Shown one piece after another: positions 17,463 through 26,212 of a DNA stretch of 64,000 nucleotides; positions within the stretch are counted from its first letter, which is position 1; every line of letters starts with the position of its first letter. The stretch lies in NCBI GenBank assembly GCA_040758375.1, contig JBFLWE010000007.1, positions 31,443 through 95,442 on the forward strand. The letters are read 5' to 3'. Both the position numbers and the translations under genes were made by a program. The stretch comes from CAMLIZ01 sp040758375 (GTDB lineage: Bacteria > Pseudomonadota > Gammaproteobacteria > Burkholderiales > Burkholderiaceae_C). The notes beneath the pieces are model-generated. The model did no database searches and was not told where the DNA came from. It saw only the letters and a list, made by a program, of their open reading frames with translations.

Positions 17463-17735
17463 ATGGCCATCGAAATCCCGAAGGAAGCGCGCAAGGAGGC
17501 GGTCACCTCGATCGAGCGCTACTTCAAGGAGAACATGGACGAGCCCATCGGCAACATCGCCGCCGGCGGTCTGCTGTCGTTCTTTCTCGAAGAGATCGGC
17601 CCGCTGGTCTACAACAAGGCCGTCGCCGACGTGCAGGAGCGCCTGCAGGCCCGCATCATGGAGCTCGACATCGAGATCCACGAAGACGAGTTCTCCTACT
17701 GGCGCAAGTTCGAGCGCCAGCGCAAGGCGAAGTGA
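17463..17735 (+). CDS. DUF2164 family protein
   Basis: This 90-residue acidic cytoplasmic protein matches DUF2164: it opens with IPKEARKEAVTSIERYF, continues with EPIGNIAAGGLLSFFLEEIG and ends with DEFSYWRKF. The function of the family is unknown. The start at 17463 gives the usual N terminus. It lies 53 bases after the small membrane protein and may share its transcript. Confidence 0.88.
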   Translation: MAIEIPKEARKEAVTSIERYFKENMDEPIGNIAAGGLLSFFLEEIGPLVYNKAVADVQERLQARIMELDIEIHEDEFSYWRKFERQRKAK

Positions 17736-17896
17736 AAGCAAGGATGCGGCCTGACCTGAGTGCGGGCGGGCGCAGCCGCCGTGCCATCGGCAGACCGCTT
17801 GGCGTCCCTGGGCGGCGGCGTGCGGCGCAGCGGCGCGGTCTTGCCATGTTCGGCCGGACTGCGGGTAGGGCGCTCACAACCGTTGGAGGTCGTTGA

Positions 17897-18430
17897 ATGA
17901 CATTGGCACGCCGACGGTTCCTTTCGCTTCCCCTGGGGATCGCGCCAGCACTCGGCCATGCTGCTCCTCGGCCTTTGCTGGTTGGCCGCTATGGCGCCGA
18001 TCGCATGAAGTCGATCAAGGGCCTCACCTTTCCACGCGTCCATCTCTACGATCGCGCCGGAAAGCTGGTGGATCGGCAGGCCTGGCCCAAGGAACTGGAA
18101 GCCCTCAAGAAGAACGCCGGCGACGCTTTCTGCTGCGTTTCAGACAAGCCGGCCCCGCCGGGCTCCCTGGGGCCACCGCCCGATTGCAAGCGCATCGTCT
18201 ATGGCGAGAACGTCCTGGAGCATTTTGTCGGCTTGCGAGACCTTGCCGGCAGGCCCATCACCTACGCTGGGCTGCCCGCGCACCGATACCTGGTGGTGGA
18301 GTACTACGCCGACTGGTGTTCGCCCTGCATTCCGGCCCGCCGCGCCCTCGAAGCATTCCTCGAAAGCCCGGCCGCGAAGGGCTATGTGGCGCTGGCCGTC
18401 GACTTCAGCAGCCTGGTGTCCGCAAAGTGA
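17897..18430 (+). CDS. Exported thioredoxin-fold protein with CxxC motif
   Basis: This 177-residue protein begins with RRRFLSLP, a twin-arginine-like signal, and has a short hydrophobic stretch to about residue 22. The C-terminal half carries YLVVEYYADWCSPCIPAR, a thioredoxin-like active site with CSPC. Two more cysteines (CC at about 79-80) lie in the middle. It is probably a periplasmic thiol oxidoreductase or resembles TlpA-like proteins, but the C-terminal part of a normal thioredoxin fold is short, ending at SLVSAK. The partner is unknown. Confidence 0.72.
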   Translation: MTLARRRFLSLPLGIAPALGHAAPRPLLVGRYGADRMKSIKGLTFPRVHLYDRAGKLVDRQAWPKELEALKKNAGDAFCCVSDKPAPPGSLGPPPDCKRIVYGENVLEHFVGLRDLAGRPITYAGLPAHRYLVVEYYADWCSPCIPARRALEAFLESPAAKGYVALAVDFSSLVSAK

Positions 18431-18491
18431 GCCAGCCGGCCTGGCGCCCTTTTGCTCCGACTGCAACCGACCCCAGAACAACGCAACGACC

Positions 18492-19037
18492 ATGAAGGCA
18501 AACGAACGCGAAGAACTCCTCCAGGCCTTGCAGGCCCGCTTCGAGAAAAACACGCATCGGCACGAAGGCATCGCCTGGGCCGACGTGCGGGCCCGGCTGG
18601 TGGACCACGCTTCAGCGCTGAAGTCGCTGCGCGAGATGGAGGCCACCGGCGGCGAGCCCGACGTCATCGGCCACGACCGCAAGACCGGGCAGTACACCTT
18701 CTGCGATTGCGCCGCCGAGAGCCCCAGCGGCCGCAGGAGCCTGTGCTACGACGAGGAGGCGCTGCAGTCGCGCAAGGAGCACAAGCCGCAAGGCAGCGCC
18801 GTGGGCATGGCGGCCGCGATGGGCATCGAGCTGCTCACCGAGGAGCAGTACCGCGAGCTGCAAAAGCTCGGCGAGTTCGACGTCAAGACATCGAGCTGGG
18901 TCAGGACGCCGGCCGAGGTGCGGGCGCTCGGCGGGGCGCTGTTCTGCGACCGGCGCTATGGCAGGGTGTTCGTGTACCACAACGGGGCGCAGTCGTACTA
19001 CGGTGCCAGGGGCTTCCGGGGCTTGCTGCGCGTGTGA
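18492..19037 (+). CDS. DUF4256 family protein
   Basis: This 181-residue cytoplasmic protein matches the DUF4256 family. The opening helical ELLQALQARFEKN segment is followed by GGEPDVIGHD, TFCDCAAESPSGRRSLCYD and a C-terminal SSWVRTPAEVRALGGALF region ending with YYGARGFRGLLRV. Cysteines are at positions in the CDC and CYD motifs. Function is unknown. The gene starts 61 bases after the thioredoxin-fold gene and converges with the channel gene. Confidence 0.87.
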   Translation: MKANEREELLQALQARFEKNTHRHEGIAWADVRARLVDHASALKSLREMEATGGEPDVIGHDRKTGQYTFCDCAAESPSGRRSLCYDEEALQSRKEHKPQGSAVGMAAAMGIELLTEEQYRELQKLGEFDVKTSSWVRTPAEVRALGGALFCDRRYGRVFVYHNGAQSYYGARGFRGLLRV

Positions 19038-19064
19038 ACGCCGCCTCCGTGTGAGCGTTGCGCG

Positions 19065-19949
19065 TCAGCCTTCCAGCTTGACACCGCACACCCGGCAGAA
19101 CGCCGCGTCCTCCGCATGGCCTTCGGCGCCGCAGCCGCGGCAGCGCCAGGACCGTTCCGCTGGCCATCGGCGCTGCGCCGTCATCTCGGCCGTGACGATG
19201 CCGGTGGGCACCGCAAGCACGCCCCAGCCCAGCAGCATCATGGCCGAGGCGATCAGCCGGCCGAGGTCGGTCTTGGGCGTGATGTCGCCGAAGCCCACGG
19301 TGGTCATCGTGGTCACCGCCCAGTACATCGCGATCGGGATGCTGGTGAAGCCGTTGGCAGGGCCTTCCACCACGTACATCAGCGTGCCCATCACCAGCAC
19401 CACCATCAGCACGAACGACAGGAATACCAGGATCTTGCGGCGGCTGGCGGCCAGCGCGCGGCCCAGCGCGCGGAACTCGAACATGTAGGCCGTGAGCCGG
19501 AAGATGCGGAACACGCGCAGCAGCCGCAGGATGCGCACGTCGATCAGCAGGTGCGCGTCGGGCACGAACACCGCCAGGTAGGTGGGCAGCACCGAGAGCA
19601 GGTCGATCACGCCGTAGAAGCTGGTGGCGTAGCGCAAGGGCCGCTGCACACTGACCAGCCGCGCGAGGTACTCCACGGTGAACAGGACGGTGAACAGCCA
19701 CTCGGCGGCGTCGAGCGCCGGGCGGTGCTCGCGCAGCAGGCCTTCGACGCTGTCGACGATGACCACCGCCACGCTGAGCACGATGGCGGCGATGACCACG
19801 ATGTCGAAGATGCGGCCCGCGTGGGTGTCCGACTCGAACACCACGCGGTGCAGCGCCCGCCGCCAGCCCTGCGGCGGCTTGCCGAAGCGCAGGCTGTCGC
19901 TTTCGGCTGGGTCGGGCCAGCGGACGGCGCTCGGGGTGTCCATCGGCAT
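19065..19949 (-). CDS. Voltage-gated-type potassium channel with C-terminal zinc ribbon
   Basis: This inner-membrane protein of about 294 residues has the six-helix layout of a voltage-gated cation channel. The S4 segment has arginines at every third or fourth position (RILRLLRVFRIFRL), and the pore loop contains TTVGFGD, the potassium selectivity filter. The tail after S6 carries CRGC and CRVC, a two-pair zinc-ribbon pattern, ending in KLEG. That short tail is unusual but is known in some proteobacterial ion transporters. The start is uncertain: ATG at 19949 or 19943 follow the weakly coding stretch at 19950-20027. It is divergent from the pilus operon. Confidence 0.88.
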   Translation of the reverse strand: MPMDTPSAVRWPDPAESDSLRFGKPPQGWRRALHRVVFESDTHAGRIFDIVVIAAIVLSVAVVIVDSVEGLLREHRPALDAAEWLFTVLFTVEYLARLVSVQRPLRYATSFYGVIDLLSVLPTYLAVFVPDAHLLIDVRILRLLRVFRIFRLTAYMFEFRALGRALAASRRKILVFLSFVLMVVLVMGTLMYVVEGPANGFTSIPIAMYWAVTTMTTVGFGDITPKTDLGRLIASAMMLLGWGVLAVPTGIVTAEMTAQRRWPAERSWRCRGCGAEGHAEDAAFCRVCGVKLEG

Positions 19950-20139
19950 GTCGGTTTGGCGGTGGCCGCGGCGCGGCTGCGGGGCATGATAGCCGGGGCC
20001 TTTTGCGCCGCGCGGCACCGTGCGCATTTGGCAACCTGCGCGCCCGCGCCGCGTTTGCCGCCGTTTCCCGCCGCTTTTCGCGGCTTGTGAGCCCTCGCTC
20101 CCCCGGCACCATGAGCGCCGTACTACGAGGGCCTCTCGC

Positions 20140-21066
20140 GTGCTGCGCTTTCACCGTTCTCCATCGAAACCGGGCTGGATCGCCTGCGTGCCGAGCGGCG
20201 CGACGGCCTGCTTTGCCCTGGCCGAAGGCGTGCCGGGCGGCAGGCCGGTGGTGCGCTGGGTGCACGAGGAAGCCTGGGACGACGTGCCGCGTGCATTGCG
20301 TCACGCCCGGCGCGCGGGGCCGCTGAAGCGCCACCGCTGCGTGGCGCTGCTGCAGCGTTCGCAGTACCAGCTGCTGCCGATGGACGCGCCCGAGGTGCCG
20401 CGCGACGAATGGCGCGCCGCGGTGCGCTGGAAGCTCAAGGACCTGGTGGACTTTCCGGTCGAGTCGGCGGGGGTGGACGTGCTGGAGGTGCCGGCCGAGG
20501 CCAGCGCGCGGCGCCAGGCCGCGCTGATCGCGGTGGCGGCGCCGGCGCAGGCGCTGCGCCCGCTGGTCGAGGCGGCCGAAGAGGCCGGCCTGCAATGGCA
20601 GGCGCTCGACGTGCCCGAGACCGCGCTGCGCAACCTGTCGGCGCTGTTCGCCACCGCGGGGCGCAGCCATGCGCTGCTGCACATCGGCGACTCGCACGGC
20701 ACGCTGGTCATCACCACCGGCGGGGAGCTGCTGCTGTCGCGCCAGATCGACGTGACGCGGGCGCAGATCGCCGCCGACGACGAGGCCGCGCGCCAGGCGG
20801 CGTTCGACCGTGCCGGGCTGGAGCTGCAGCGCACGCTCGACGGCTTCGAGCGCGTGTTCACCCAGACCAGCCTGGAGCGCCTGCAGGTGCTGCCCGGGCC
20901 GGGCATCGCCGCGTTCTGCGACTACGTGCGCGAGATCGTCTACGTGCCGGTGGCCGAGGCCGACCCCGCCGAGGTGCTGGACCTCAGCGCCGTGCCGGCA
21001 CTGCGTCAGCCCCACACCTTGCAGCGCTACCTGCTGGCCATCGGCGCCGCGCTGCGCACTGACTAG
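20140..21066 (+). CDS. mshI: MSHA pilus assembly protein MshI (PilM-like)
   Basis: First gene of the pilus operon. This 308-residue protein resembles the actin-like PilM/GspL fold used to build the inner-membrane assembly platform: ALLQRSQYQLLPMDAPEVP and a LKDLVDFP segment are typical of MshI, followed by a second lobe with LLHIGDSHGTLVITTGG. The start is a GTG at 20140, giving VLRFHRSP as the N terminus. It has no signal peptide. Six bases separate it from the PilN-like gene. Confidence 0.85.
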   Translation: MLRFHRSPSKPGWIACVPSGATACFALAEGVPGGRPVVRWVHEEAWDDVPRALRHARRAGPLKRHRCVALLQRSQYQLLPMDAPEVPRDEWRAAVRWKLKDLVDFPVESAGVDVLEVPAEASARRQAALIAVAAPAQALRPLVEAAEEAGLQWQALDVPETALRNLSALFATAGRSHALLHIGDSHGTLVITTGGELLLSRQIDVTRAQIAADDEAARQAAFDRAGLELQRTLDGFERVFTQTSLERLQVLPGPGIAAFCDYVREIVYVPVAEADPAEVLDLSAVPALRQPHTLQRYLLAIGAALRTD

Positions 21067-21072
21067 GCCCCG

Positions 21073-21687
21073 ATGACGCAACAGATCAACCTCCACCACG
21101 ACGGCCTGCGCACGCAGCGGCAGCGTTGGCGCGCGGTGCATGGCTTGTGGATGGCGGGCGGGGTGCTGCTGGCCGGCTGGGCGCTGGCATCGGCGCTCGA
21201 CGCGGTGAGCGCGCGCCGCGCGGCGCAGGCGCAGGCGCTGGTACAGCAGGCGGCCGCCGAACGCGCCCAGCTCGTGGCCAAGACGGCGCAGGCCGCCCCT
21301 GCGGGGGCCCAGGCCGAGCTGGAGCGCCTGCGCGCGCACGACGCGGCGCAGCGCCGCGTGCAGGCCGCGCTGGCGGCGCAGGCGGCCGGGCGCGTCGAAG
21401 GCTACACGCCGTATTTCCTGGCCCTGTCGCGCCAGGCCCAGCCGGCGCTGTGGATCACCGGCTTCAGCGTGGGCGCCGACGGCCAGGCGCTGGAGATCCA
21501 GGGCCGCATGACCGACGCCGCCGTGCTGCCGGCCTACCTGCGCCGGCTCAACGGCGAGGCGCAGTTCAAGGGCCGCAGCTTCGCCCAGCTCAACCTCAGG
21601 ACGCCCGAGCCGCGCGAGGACGCGCCGGCGGCGTTCACCGAGTTCCTGCTGCGCTCGCAAGCCGCGGGCGCGGAGGCGGCGCGATGA
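21073..21687 (+). CDS. PilN-like pilus assembly protein (MshI2-like)
   Basis: This 204-residue protein begins QQINLHHDGLR, the short conserved cytoplasmic tail by which PilN-type proteins bind PilM. It has one membrane helix at about 26-46, a coiled coil (about 50-115), and a periplasmic ferredoxin-like domain with LWITGFSVGADGQALEIQG. It overlaps mshJ by ATGA (21684-21687). Order and topology fit the PilM-PilN-PilO arrangement of type IV pilus platforms. Confidence 0.85.
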   Translation: MTQQINLHHDGLRTQRQRWRAVHGLWMAGGVLLAGWALASALDAVSARRAAQAQALVQQAAAERAQLVAKTAQAAPAGAQAELERLRAHDAAQRRVQAALAAQAAGRVEGYTPYFLALSRQAQPALWITGFSVGADGQALEIQGRMTDAAVLPAYLRRLNGEAQFKGRSFAQLNLRTPEPREDAPAAFTEFLLRSQAAGAEAAR

Positions 21688-22418
21688 ACCCGCTGGTCGC
21701 GCTCGACGACGCGCTGGCGGCGCTGCGCGCGCGCGTGGCGCGGCTCACGCGGCGCTTCGACGCGCGGCCGCAGCGCGAGCGGGTGGTGCTGCTGGTCGCG
21801 CTGGCCGCGCTGGCGTTCTGGCTGGCCGACACGCTGTGGCTCACGCCGGCGTTCCAGCGTTCGCGCGCGGCGTCGGTGCAGCTGGCCGGCGCGCGCGGCG
21901 AGCTCGACACGCTGCGTGCCGACCTCGCGCGCCTGCAGTCGCTGGGCGCCGAGCAGGAGCGGGCGCTGAAGGCCGACATCGACCAGATGCGCCAGCGCGT
22001 CGCCGCCGGCGCCGCCGCGTTGCGTGCCTATGAAGACACGCTGATCGGCGCCGACCACATGGTGGAGCTGCTGGAGCAGATGCTGCCGCGCGATGGCCGG
22101 CTCAAGCTGCGCGAGCTGCGCACGCTGCCGCGCAGCGACCTGCTGGCGGCGGGGCGCACGTCAGGCCCTGCAGCGGCCGCATCGGCGGCCGCTGCCGAGC
22201 CGGCGGGCGCCGGCGCGCTGTCGGTGTACCGCCACGGCGTGGAGCTCACGCTCGAAGGCGGCTATGCCGACCTGCTGGCGTACCTGGAGTCGCTGGAACA
22301 AAGCCCCAAGCGCGTGCTGTGGGGCGGGCTGGCGATGAAGGTGGAACAACACCCGAAGGTGGTGCTGACGCTGCGCCTCCACACCCTCTCGCTTGACCGC
22401 GGATGGCTCGAGATATGA
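21684..22418 (+). CDS. mshJ: MSHA pilus assembly protein MshJ (PilO-like)
   Basis: This 244-residue protein has a basic cytoplasmic N terminus, one membrane helix (about 33-52), a coiled coil with LDTLRADLARLQSLG, and a periplasmic domain ending in GLAMKVEQHPKVVLTLRLHTLSLD, the PilO/MshJ-type fold. It should pair with the PilN-like protein. It overlaps both neighbours by four bases. An alanine-rich insert (about 170-190) separates the coiled coil from the last domain. Confidence 0.85.
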   Translation: MNPLVALDDALAALRARVARLTRRFDARPQRERVVLLVALAALAFWLADTLWLTPAFQRSRAASVQLAGARGELDTLRADLARLQSLGAEQERALKADIDQMRQRVAAGAAALRAYEDTLIGADHMVELLEQMLPRDGRLKLRELRTLPRSDLLAAGRTSGPAAAASAAAAEPAGAGALSVYRHGVELTLEGGYADLLAYLESLEQSPKRVLWGGLAMKVEQHPKVVLTLRLHTLSLDRGWLEI

Positions 22419-22894
22419 AACACCCCCTACGGCCTGCGGCCGCCCCCTCAAGGGGGCAACACCAGCGGACCGGCGGAGCCGGATCCGCGGTGTTCGCTGG
22501 GTTGCTGGCGAGTGTTGCGAGTGCGGCTGCCTTGGCACAGACACTGGCCGACCCCACGCGCCCACCCGTGCTGGCGGCCGTGGCGGCCTCTGCGCCGGTG
22601 CGCACCGCTTCCGCCGTGCCGGCGCGGGCGCCCCGGGTGCAGTCGGTGCAGCTGCCGCGCGAAGGCGGCGCCTCGGCGCTGGTGGACGGCCGGCTGGTCT
22701 TTGTGGGCGACCGGCTGGGCGGCGCCACCGTGGTGGGCATCGACGCGCGCGGCGTGGCGCTGCGCGGTGCGCAGGGCCGCATGGAACACCTGCCGCTGAT
22801 CGACCGCGCCATCGTCGTGCAGCAAACCTCGGCGCCCGCGGGCGCGTCCCCCGCCCCCTTGGCCAGCTTGCGGCCTGGAGGAACACAACGATGA
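22415..22894 (+). CDS. mshK: MSHA biogenesis protein MshK (PilP-like)
   Basis: This 159-residue protein is in the MshK position and has the family's DPTRPP motif right after the membrane segment, then a small beta domain with GRLVFVGDRLGGATVVGID. It is the likely periplasmic link between platform and secretin. The first 25 codons are made of a GC-rich dispersed repeat (22419-22490), so the leader is basic and proline-rich before the hydrophobic segment. The ATG overlaps the mshJ stop, and the end overlaps mshL by ATGA. Confidence 0.82.
   Translation: MKHPLRPAAAPSRGQHQRTGGAGSAVFAGLLASVASAAALAQTLADPTRPPVLAAVAASAPVRTASAVPARAPRVQSVQLPREGGASALVDGRLVFVGDRLGGATVVGIDARGVALRGAQGRMEHLPLIDRAIVVQQTSAPAGASPAPLASLRPGGTQR
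22419..22490. repeat. GC-rich REP-like repeat, copy A (inside mshK)
   Basis: The unit contains two nested hairpins: GCCCCCTCAAGGGGGC and CCGGCGGAGCCGG, ending GGATCCGCGG. Related copies lie at 32801-32872 and 46133-46208. Here it encodes the leader of MshK. Confidence 0.75.
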
Positions 22895-24480
22895 AAAGCT
22901 TCTTCTTCCGCCTGGCTGCCGGAGCCGCGCTGTGTGCTGCGCTGCAGGTGCAGGCCCAGGCCATCGAGCCGGCCGCGGCCGAGCGGCGCTTCGACCTGTC
23001 GGTCAACAACGCGCCGGCGGCGCAGGTGTTCATGCAGATGGCCGCCGGCACGCCCTACAACATGCTGGTGTCGCCCGAGGTGGCCGGCAACGTGTCGATC
23101 ACGCTGAAGAACAGCACCTTGCCCGAGGCGCTGGAGGCGATGCGCGAGCTGTTCGGCTACGACTACCGCATCAGCGGCAACCGCGTCTTCGTGCAGCCGA
23201 ACACGGTGCAGACGCGGCTGTTCCGCGTGAGCTACCTGCCCGGGCGGCGCCAGGGCCTGTCGGACGTGCGCGTGAGCTCCAGCTCCATCACGAACAGCGG
23301 CGCGGGCTCCAACGGCAGCGCCAACGGTTCATCGGGCAGCAACAGCGGCAACGGCAACTCCGGCAACAGCGGCAGCTCCGGCAGCGGCCAGCAGGTGCGC
23401 CTGGACGACAGCGCCCATGTGCGCACCACCTCCGACGCCGACTTCTGGAAAGAGGTGAGCGCCTCGCTCCAGGCGCTGGTGGGCGGGCACAACGGCCGCA
23501 GCGTGGTGCTCAACGCCGCCGCCGGCGTGATCGTGGTCAAGGCCACGCCGGCCGAGCTGCGCCAGGTGGCGCAGTACCTGCAGGCGGTGCAGCTGTCCAT
23601 CGAGCGCCAGGTGATGCTGGAGGCCAAGATCGTCGAGGTGGTGCTCAACAAGGACACGCAGGCCGGCATCAACTGGGCCGGCCTGGGCCATGTGTTCGGC
23701 GGCTCCGGCCGCACCGCGGTGACGGTGGGCAGCGTGGCGCCGGGCACGACGCTGGGCAACAGCGGTGCGCTCACCACGCCCGATGCGGTGGTCAACGCCG
23801 CTGCCAACGTGGCCACCAGCGCCATCGGCCGCGGCTTCTACGGCCTGGCGCTGCAGGCGCAGAACTTCGCGGCGCTGATCAACTTCCTGCAGACCCAGGG
23901 CGACGTGCAGGTGCTGTCGAGCCCGCGCATCGCGACGCTCAACAACCAGAAGGCGGTGCTGAAGGTGGGCACCGACGAGCTGTTCGTCACCGGCATCACC
24001 ACCAACACCACCACCAGCGGCACCAACACCATCGTCTCGCCCACGCTGACGCTCACGCCCTTCTTCAGCGGCATCGTGCTCGACGTCACGCCGCAGATCG
24101 ACGAAGACGGCCAGGTGATGCTGCACGTGCATCCGGCCATCAGCACCGTGGTGGAGAAGCAGAAGAACGTGGACCTGGGCTCGCTGGGCAACTTCCGCCT
24201 GCCGCTGGCCACCAGCACCGTCAACGAGACCGACAGCATCGTGCGCGTGAAGGACGGCCAGTTCGTCGCCATCGGCGGCCTGATGGTGCAGCACACCGCC
24301 GACGAGCGCTCGGGCGTGCCGGGCCTGCAGGACGCGCCGGTGCTGGGCGGCCTGTTCCGCCAGACCGCCAAGGTCAACACCAAGCGCGAGCTGGTGATCC
24401 TGATGAAACCCACGGTGATCGACGCCGACGGCGCCTGGCCCGAGGCCAGCCTGCCGCCCACGGCGGCCGGCGCCCGATAA
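22891..24480 (+). CDS. mshL: MSHA pilus outer-membrane secretin MshL
   Basis: This 529-residue secretin forms the outer-membrane channel for the pilus. A signal peptide (1-23, ending VQAQA) precedes an STN/N0 domain (about 45-110). A low-complexity linker rich in Gly, Ser and Asn (about 130-170) is followed by an N1 domain (170-225) and the secretin core (230-525), with VEVVLNKDTQAGINW, QGDVQVLSSPRIATLNNQ and the C-terminal LPLATSTVNETDSIVRVKDG motif. No pilotin signal is visible. The gene overlaps mshK and is followed 18 bases later by mshE. Confidence 0.93.
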   Translation: MKSFFFRLAAGAALCAALQVQAQAIEPAAAERRFDLSVNNAPAAQVFMQMAAGTPYNMLVSPEVAGNVSITLKNSTLPEALEAMRELFGYDYRISGNRVFVQPNTVQTRLFRVSYLPGRRQGLSDVRVSSSSITNSGAGSNGSANGSSGSNSGNGNSGNSGSSGSGQQVRLDDSAHVRTTSDADFWKEVSASLQALVGGHNGRSVVLNAAAGVIVVKATPAELRQVAQYLQAVQLSIERQVMLEAKIVEVVLNKDTQAGINWAGLGHVFGGSGRTAVTVGSVAPGTTLGNSGALTTPDAVVNAAANVATSAIGRGFYGLALQAQNFAALINFLQTQGDVQVLSSPRIATLNNQKAVLKVGTDELFVTGITTNTTTSGTNTIVSPTLTLTPFFSGIVLDVTPQIDEDGQVMLHVHPAISTVVEKQKNVDLGSLGNFRLPLATSTVNETDSIVRVKDGQFVAIGGLMVQHTADERSGVPGLQDAPVLGGLFRQTAKVNTKRELVILMKPTVIDADGAWPEASLPPTAAGAR

Positions 24481-24498
24481 AGGCAAAGGAAGCGCAGC

Positions 24499-26208
24499 GT
24501 GGCCCGTCCCGAACGCGTACGCCTGGGTGACCTGCTGGTCCGCGAGCAGCTGCTCACCGACGAGCAGGTGGGCCAGGCCCTGGCCGAGCAGAAGAAGAGC
24601 GGCCGCAAGCTCGGCCGCATCTTCATCGACCTGGGCTTCGTGACCGAGGCGCAGATCGCCAAGGCACTGGCGCGCCAGCTGCGCATGCCCTTCGTGGAGA
24701 TCGACCCGCGGCAGCTCAGGGCCGAGGTGGCCAAGCTGCTGCCCGAGGTGCAGTCGCGCCGGCTGCGCGCGCTGCCGCTGGAAGACACGCCGCAGGGCCT
24801 GCGCGTGGCGATGGCCGACCCCACCGACCTGAACGCCTACGACGAGCTGACGCGCCTGCTCAAGCGGGAGTTCGAGCTGGTGGTGGCCGCCGAAAGCCAG
24901 CTGCTCAACGCGATCGACCGCTCGTACCACAACACCGAGGAGATCGCCGGCCTGGCGCAGGCGCTGACCAGCGAGATCAGCAGCGTGCAGGACGAGTTCG
25001 GCGACCTGCTGGGCCTGAGCGCCACCACCACCGAAGACGCGCCGGTGGTCAAGCTGCTGCACTCGGTGTTCGAGGAGGCGCTGCGCCTGCGCGCGTCGGA
25101 CATCCACATCGAGCCGCAGGAGCGCACGCTGCGCATCCGCTTCCGCATCGACGGCGTGCTGCACGTGCAGACCGAGGCCGACCCCAAGATCGCCACCGCC
25201 GTGGCGCTGCGGCTGAAGCTGATGTCGGGGCTGGACATCTCCGAGAAGCGTCTGCCGCAGGACGGCCGCTTCCACGTGAAGCTGCGCAACAGCACGGTGG
25301 ACGTGCGCATCTCGACGATGCCCACGCAGTTTGGCGAGTCGGTGGTGATGCGGCTGCTGGCCCAGCAAAGCGGCGGCCTCACGCTCGACTACCTGAAGAT
25401 GCCGGCGCGCGTGGACAAGGCCCTGAAGCGTGCGATCGCGCGCCCCAGCGGCATGGTGCTGGTGACCGGACCCACCGGCAGCGGCAAGACCACCACGCTG
25501 TACGCCGCGCTCAACTCGCTCAACAGCACCGAGCGCAAGATCATCACGGTGGAAGACCCGGTCGAGTACCGGCTGCCTGGCCTGAACCAGGTGCAGGTGA
25601 TGGACAAGATCGACCTGAGCTTCGAGCGCGTGCTGCGCGCCGCGCTGCGCCAGGACCCCGACGTGGTGCTGGTGGGCGAGATGCGCGACCAGACCACGGC
25701 GGAGATCGGCATGCGCGCCGCGCTCACCGGCCACCTGGTGCTCAGCACGCTGCACACCAACGACGCGCTGTCGACGCCGCTGCGCCTGATCGACATGGGC
25801 GTGCCGCGCTACATGGTGGCGCTGTCGCTGCAGCTCGTGCTGGCGCAGCGGCTGGTGCGCGTGATCTGCCCGCATTGCAGCGAAGAGGTGGCACCCGAGC
25901 CGCACGAGCACGAATGGCTGCGGCTGGAGCTGGGCGAGCACGTCGGCGCGCACCGCTTCCGCCGCGGACGCGGCTGCACGGCGTGCAACGACACCGGCTT
26001 CACCGGCCGCACCGGCGTGTACGAGTTCGTGGAGATGACGCAAAGCCTGGTGGAAGCCATGAACCATGGCGACCCGGGCGAGTTCACCCAGGTGGCGCGG
26101 CGCCAGATGAACGGCGAGACCCTGCGCCGCGACGCGGTGCGGCTGGTCACCGAGGGCCGCACCACGATCGAGGAGGCGATGCGCATCGCCACCCAACTCG
26201 ACGAATAG
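24499..26208 (+). CDS. mshE: MSHA pilus extension ATPase MshE
   Basis: This 569-residue GspE/PilB-family ATPase powers pilus extension. The N-terminal MshEN domain (about 5-60) has the tandem RLGDLLVREQLLTDEQ and LGRIFIDLGFVTEAQI motifs that bind cyclic di-GMP in Vibrio MshE. The core has Walker A GPTGSGKTTT near 323-332, an Asp box, and Walker B with VVLVGEMRD. A zinc site is formed by CPHC (about 456) and CTAC (about 493). It begins with GTG at 24499. The genes mshM and mshN found between mshL and mshE in Vibrio are absent here. Confidence 0.95.
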   Translation: MARPERVRLGDLLVREQLLTDEQVGQALAEQKKSGRKLGRIFIDLGFVTEAQIAKALARQLRMPFVEIDPRQLRAEVAKLLPEVQSRRLRALPLEDTPQGLRVAMADPTDLNAYDELTRLLKREFELVVAAESQLLNAIDRSYHNTEEIAGLAQALTSEISSVQDEFGDLLGLSATTTEDAPVVKLLHSVFEEALRLRASDIHIEPQERTLRIRFRIDGVLHVQTEADPKIATAVALRLKLMSGLDISEKRLPQDGRFHVKLRNSTVDVRISTMPTQFGESVVMRLLAQQSGGLTLDYLKMPARVDKALKRAIARPSGMVLVTGPTGSGKTTTLYAALNSLNSTERKIITVEDPVEYRLPGLNQVQVMDKIDLSFERVLRAALRQDPDVVLVGEMRDQTTAEIGMRAALTGHLVLSTLHTNDALSTPLRLIDMGVPRYMVALSLQLVLAQRLVRVICPHCSEEVAPEPHEHEWLRLELGEHVGAHRFRRGRGCTACNDTGFTGRTGVYEFVEMTQSLVEAMNHGDPGEFTQVARRQMNGETLRRDAVRLVTEGRTTIEEAMRIATQLDE

Positions 26209-26212
26209 CACG

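Noticed and set aside
18901..21660. Minus-strand frame of 919 codons across the channel gene and pilus genes.
   Set aside because: It covers parts of the DUF4256, channel, mshI and PilN-like genes in other frames and has no family signature.
23290..23395. Repetitive Gly/Ser/Asn codons as a possible tandem repeat or CRISPR-like array.
   Set aside because: They are in frame within mshL, irregular, and form a normal low-complexity protein linker. No CRISPR array was seen anywhere in the window.
23329..26211. Minus-strand frame of 960 codons opposite mshL and mshE.
   Set aside because: It is the shadow of two well-supported genes and has a low-complexity translation.
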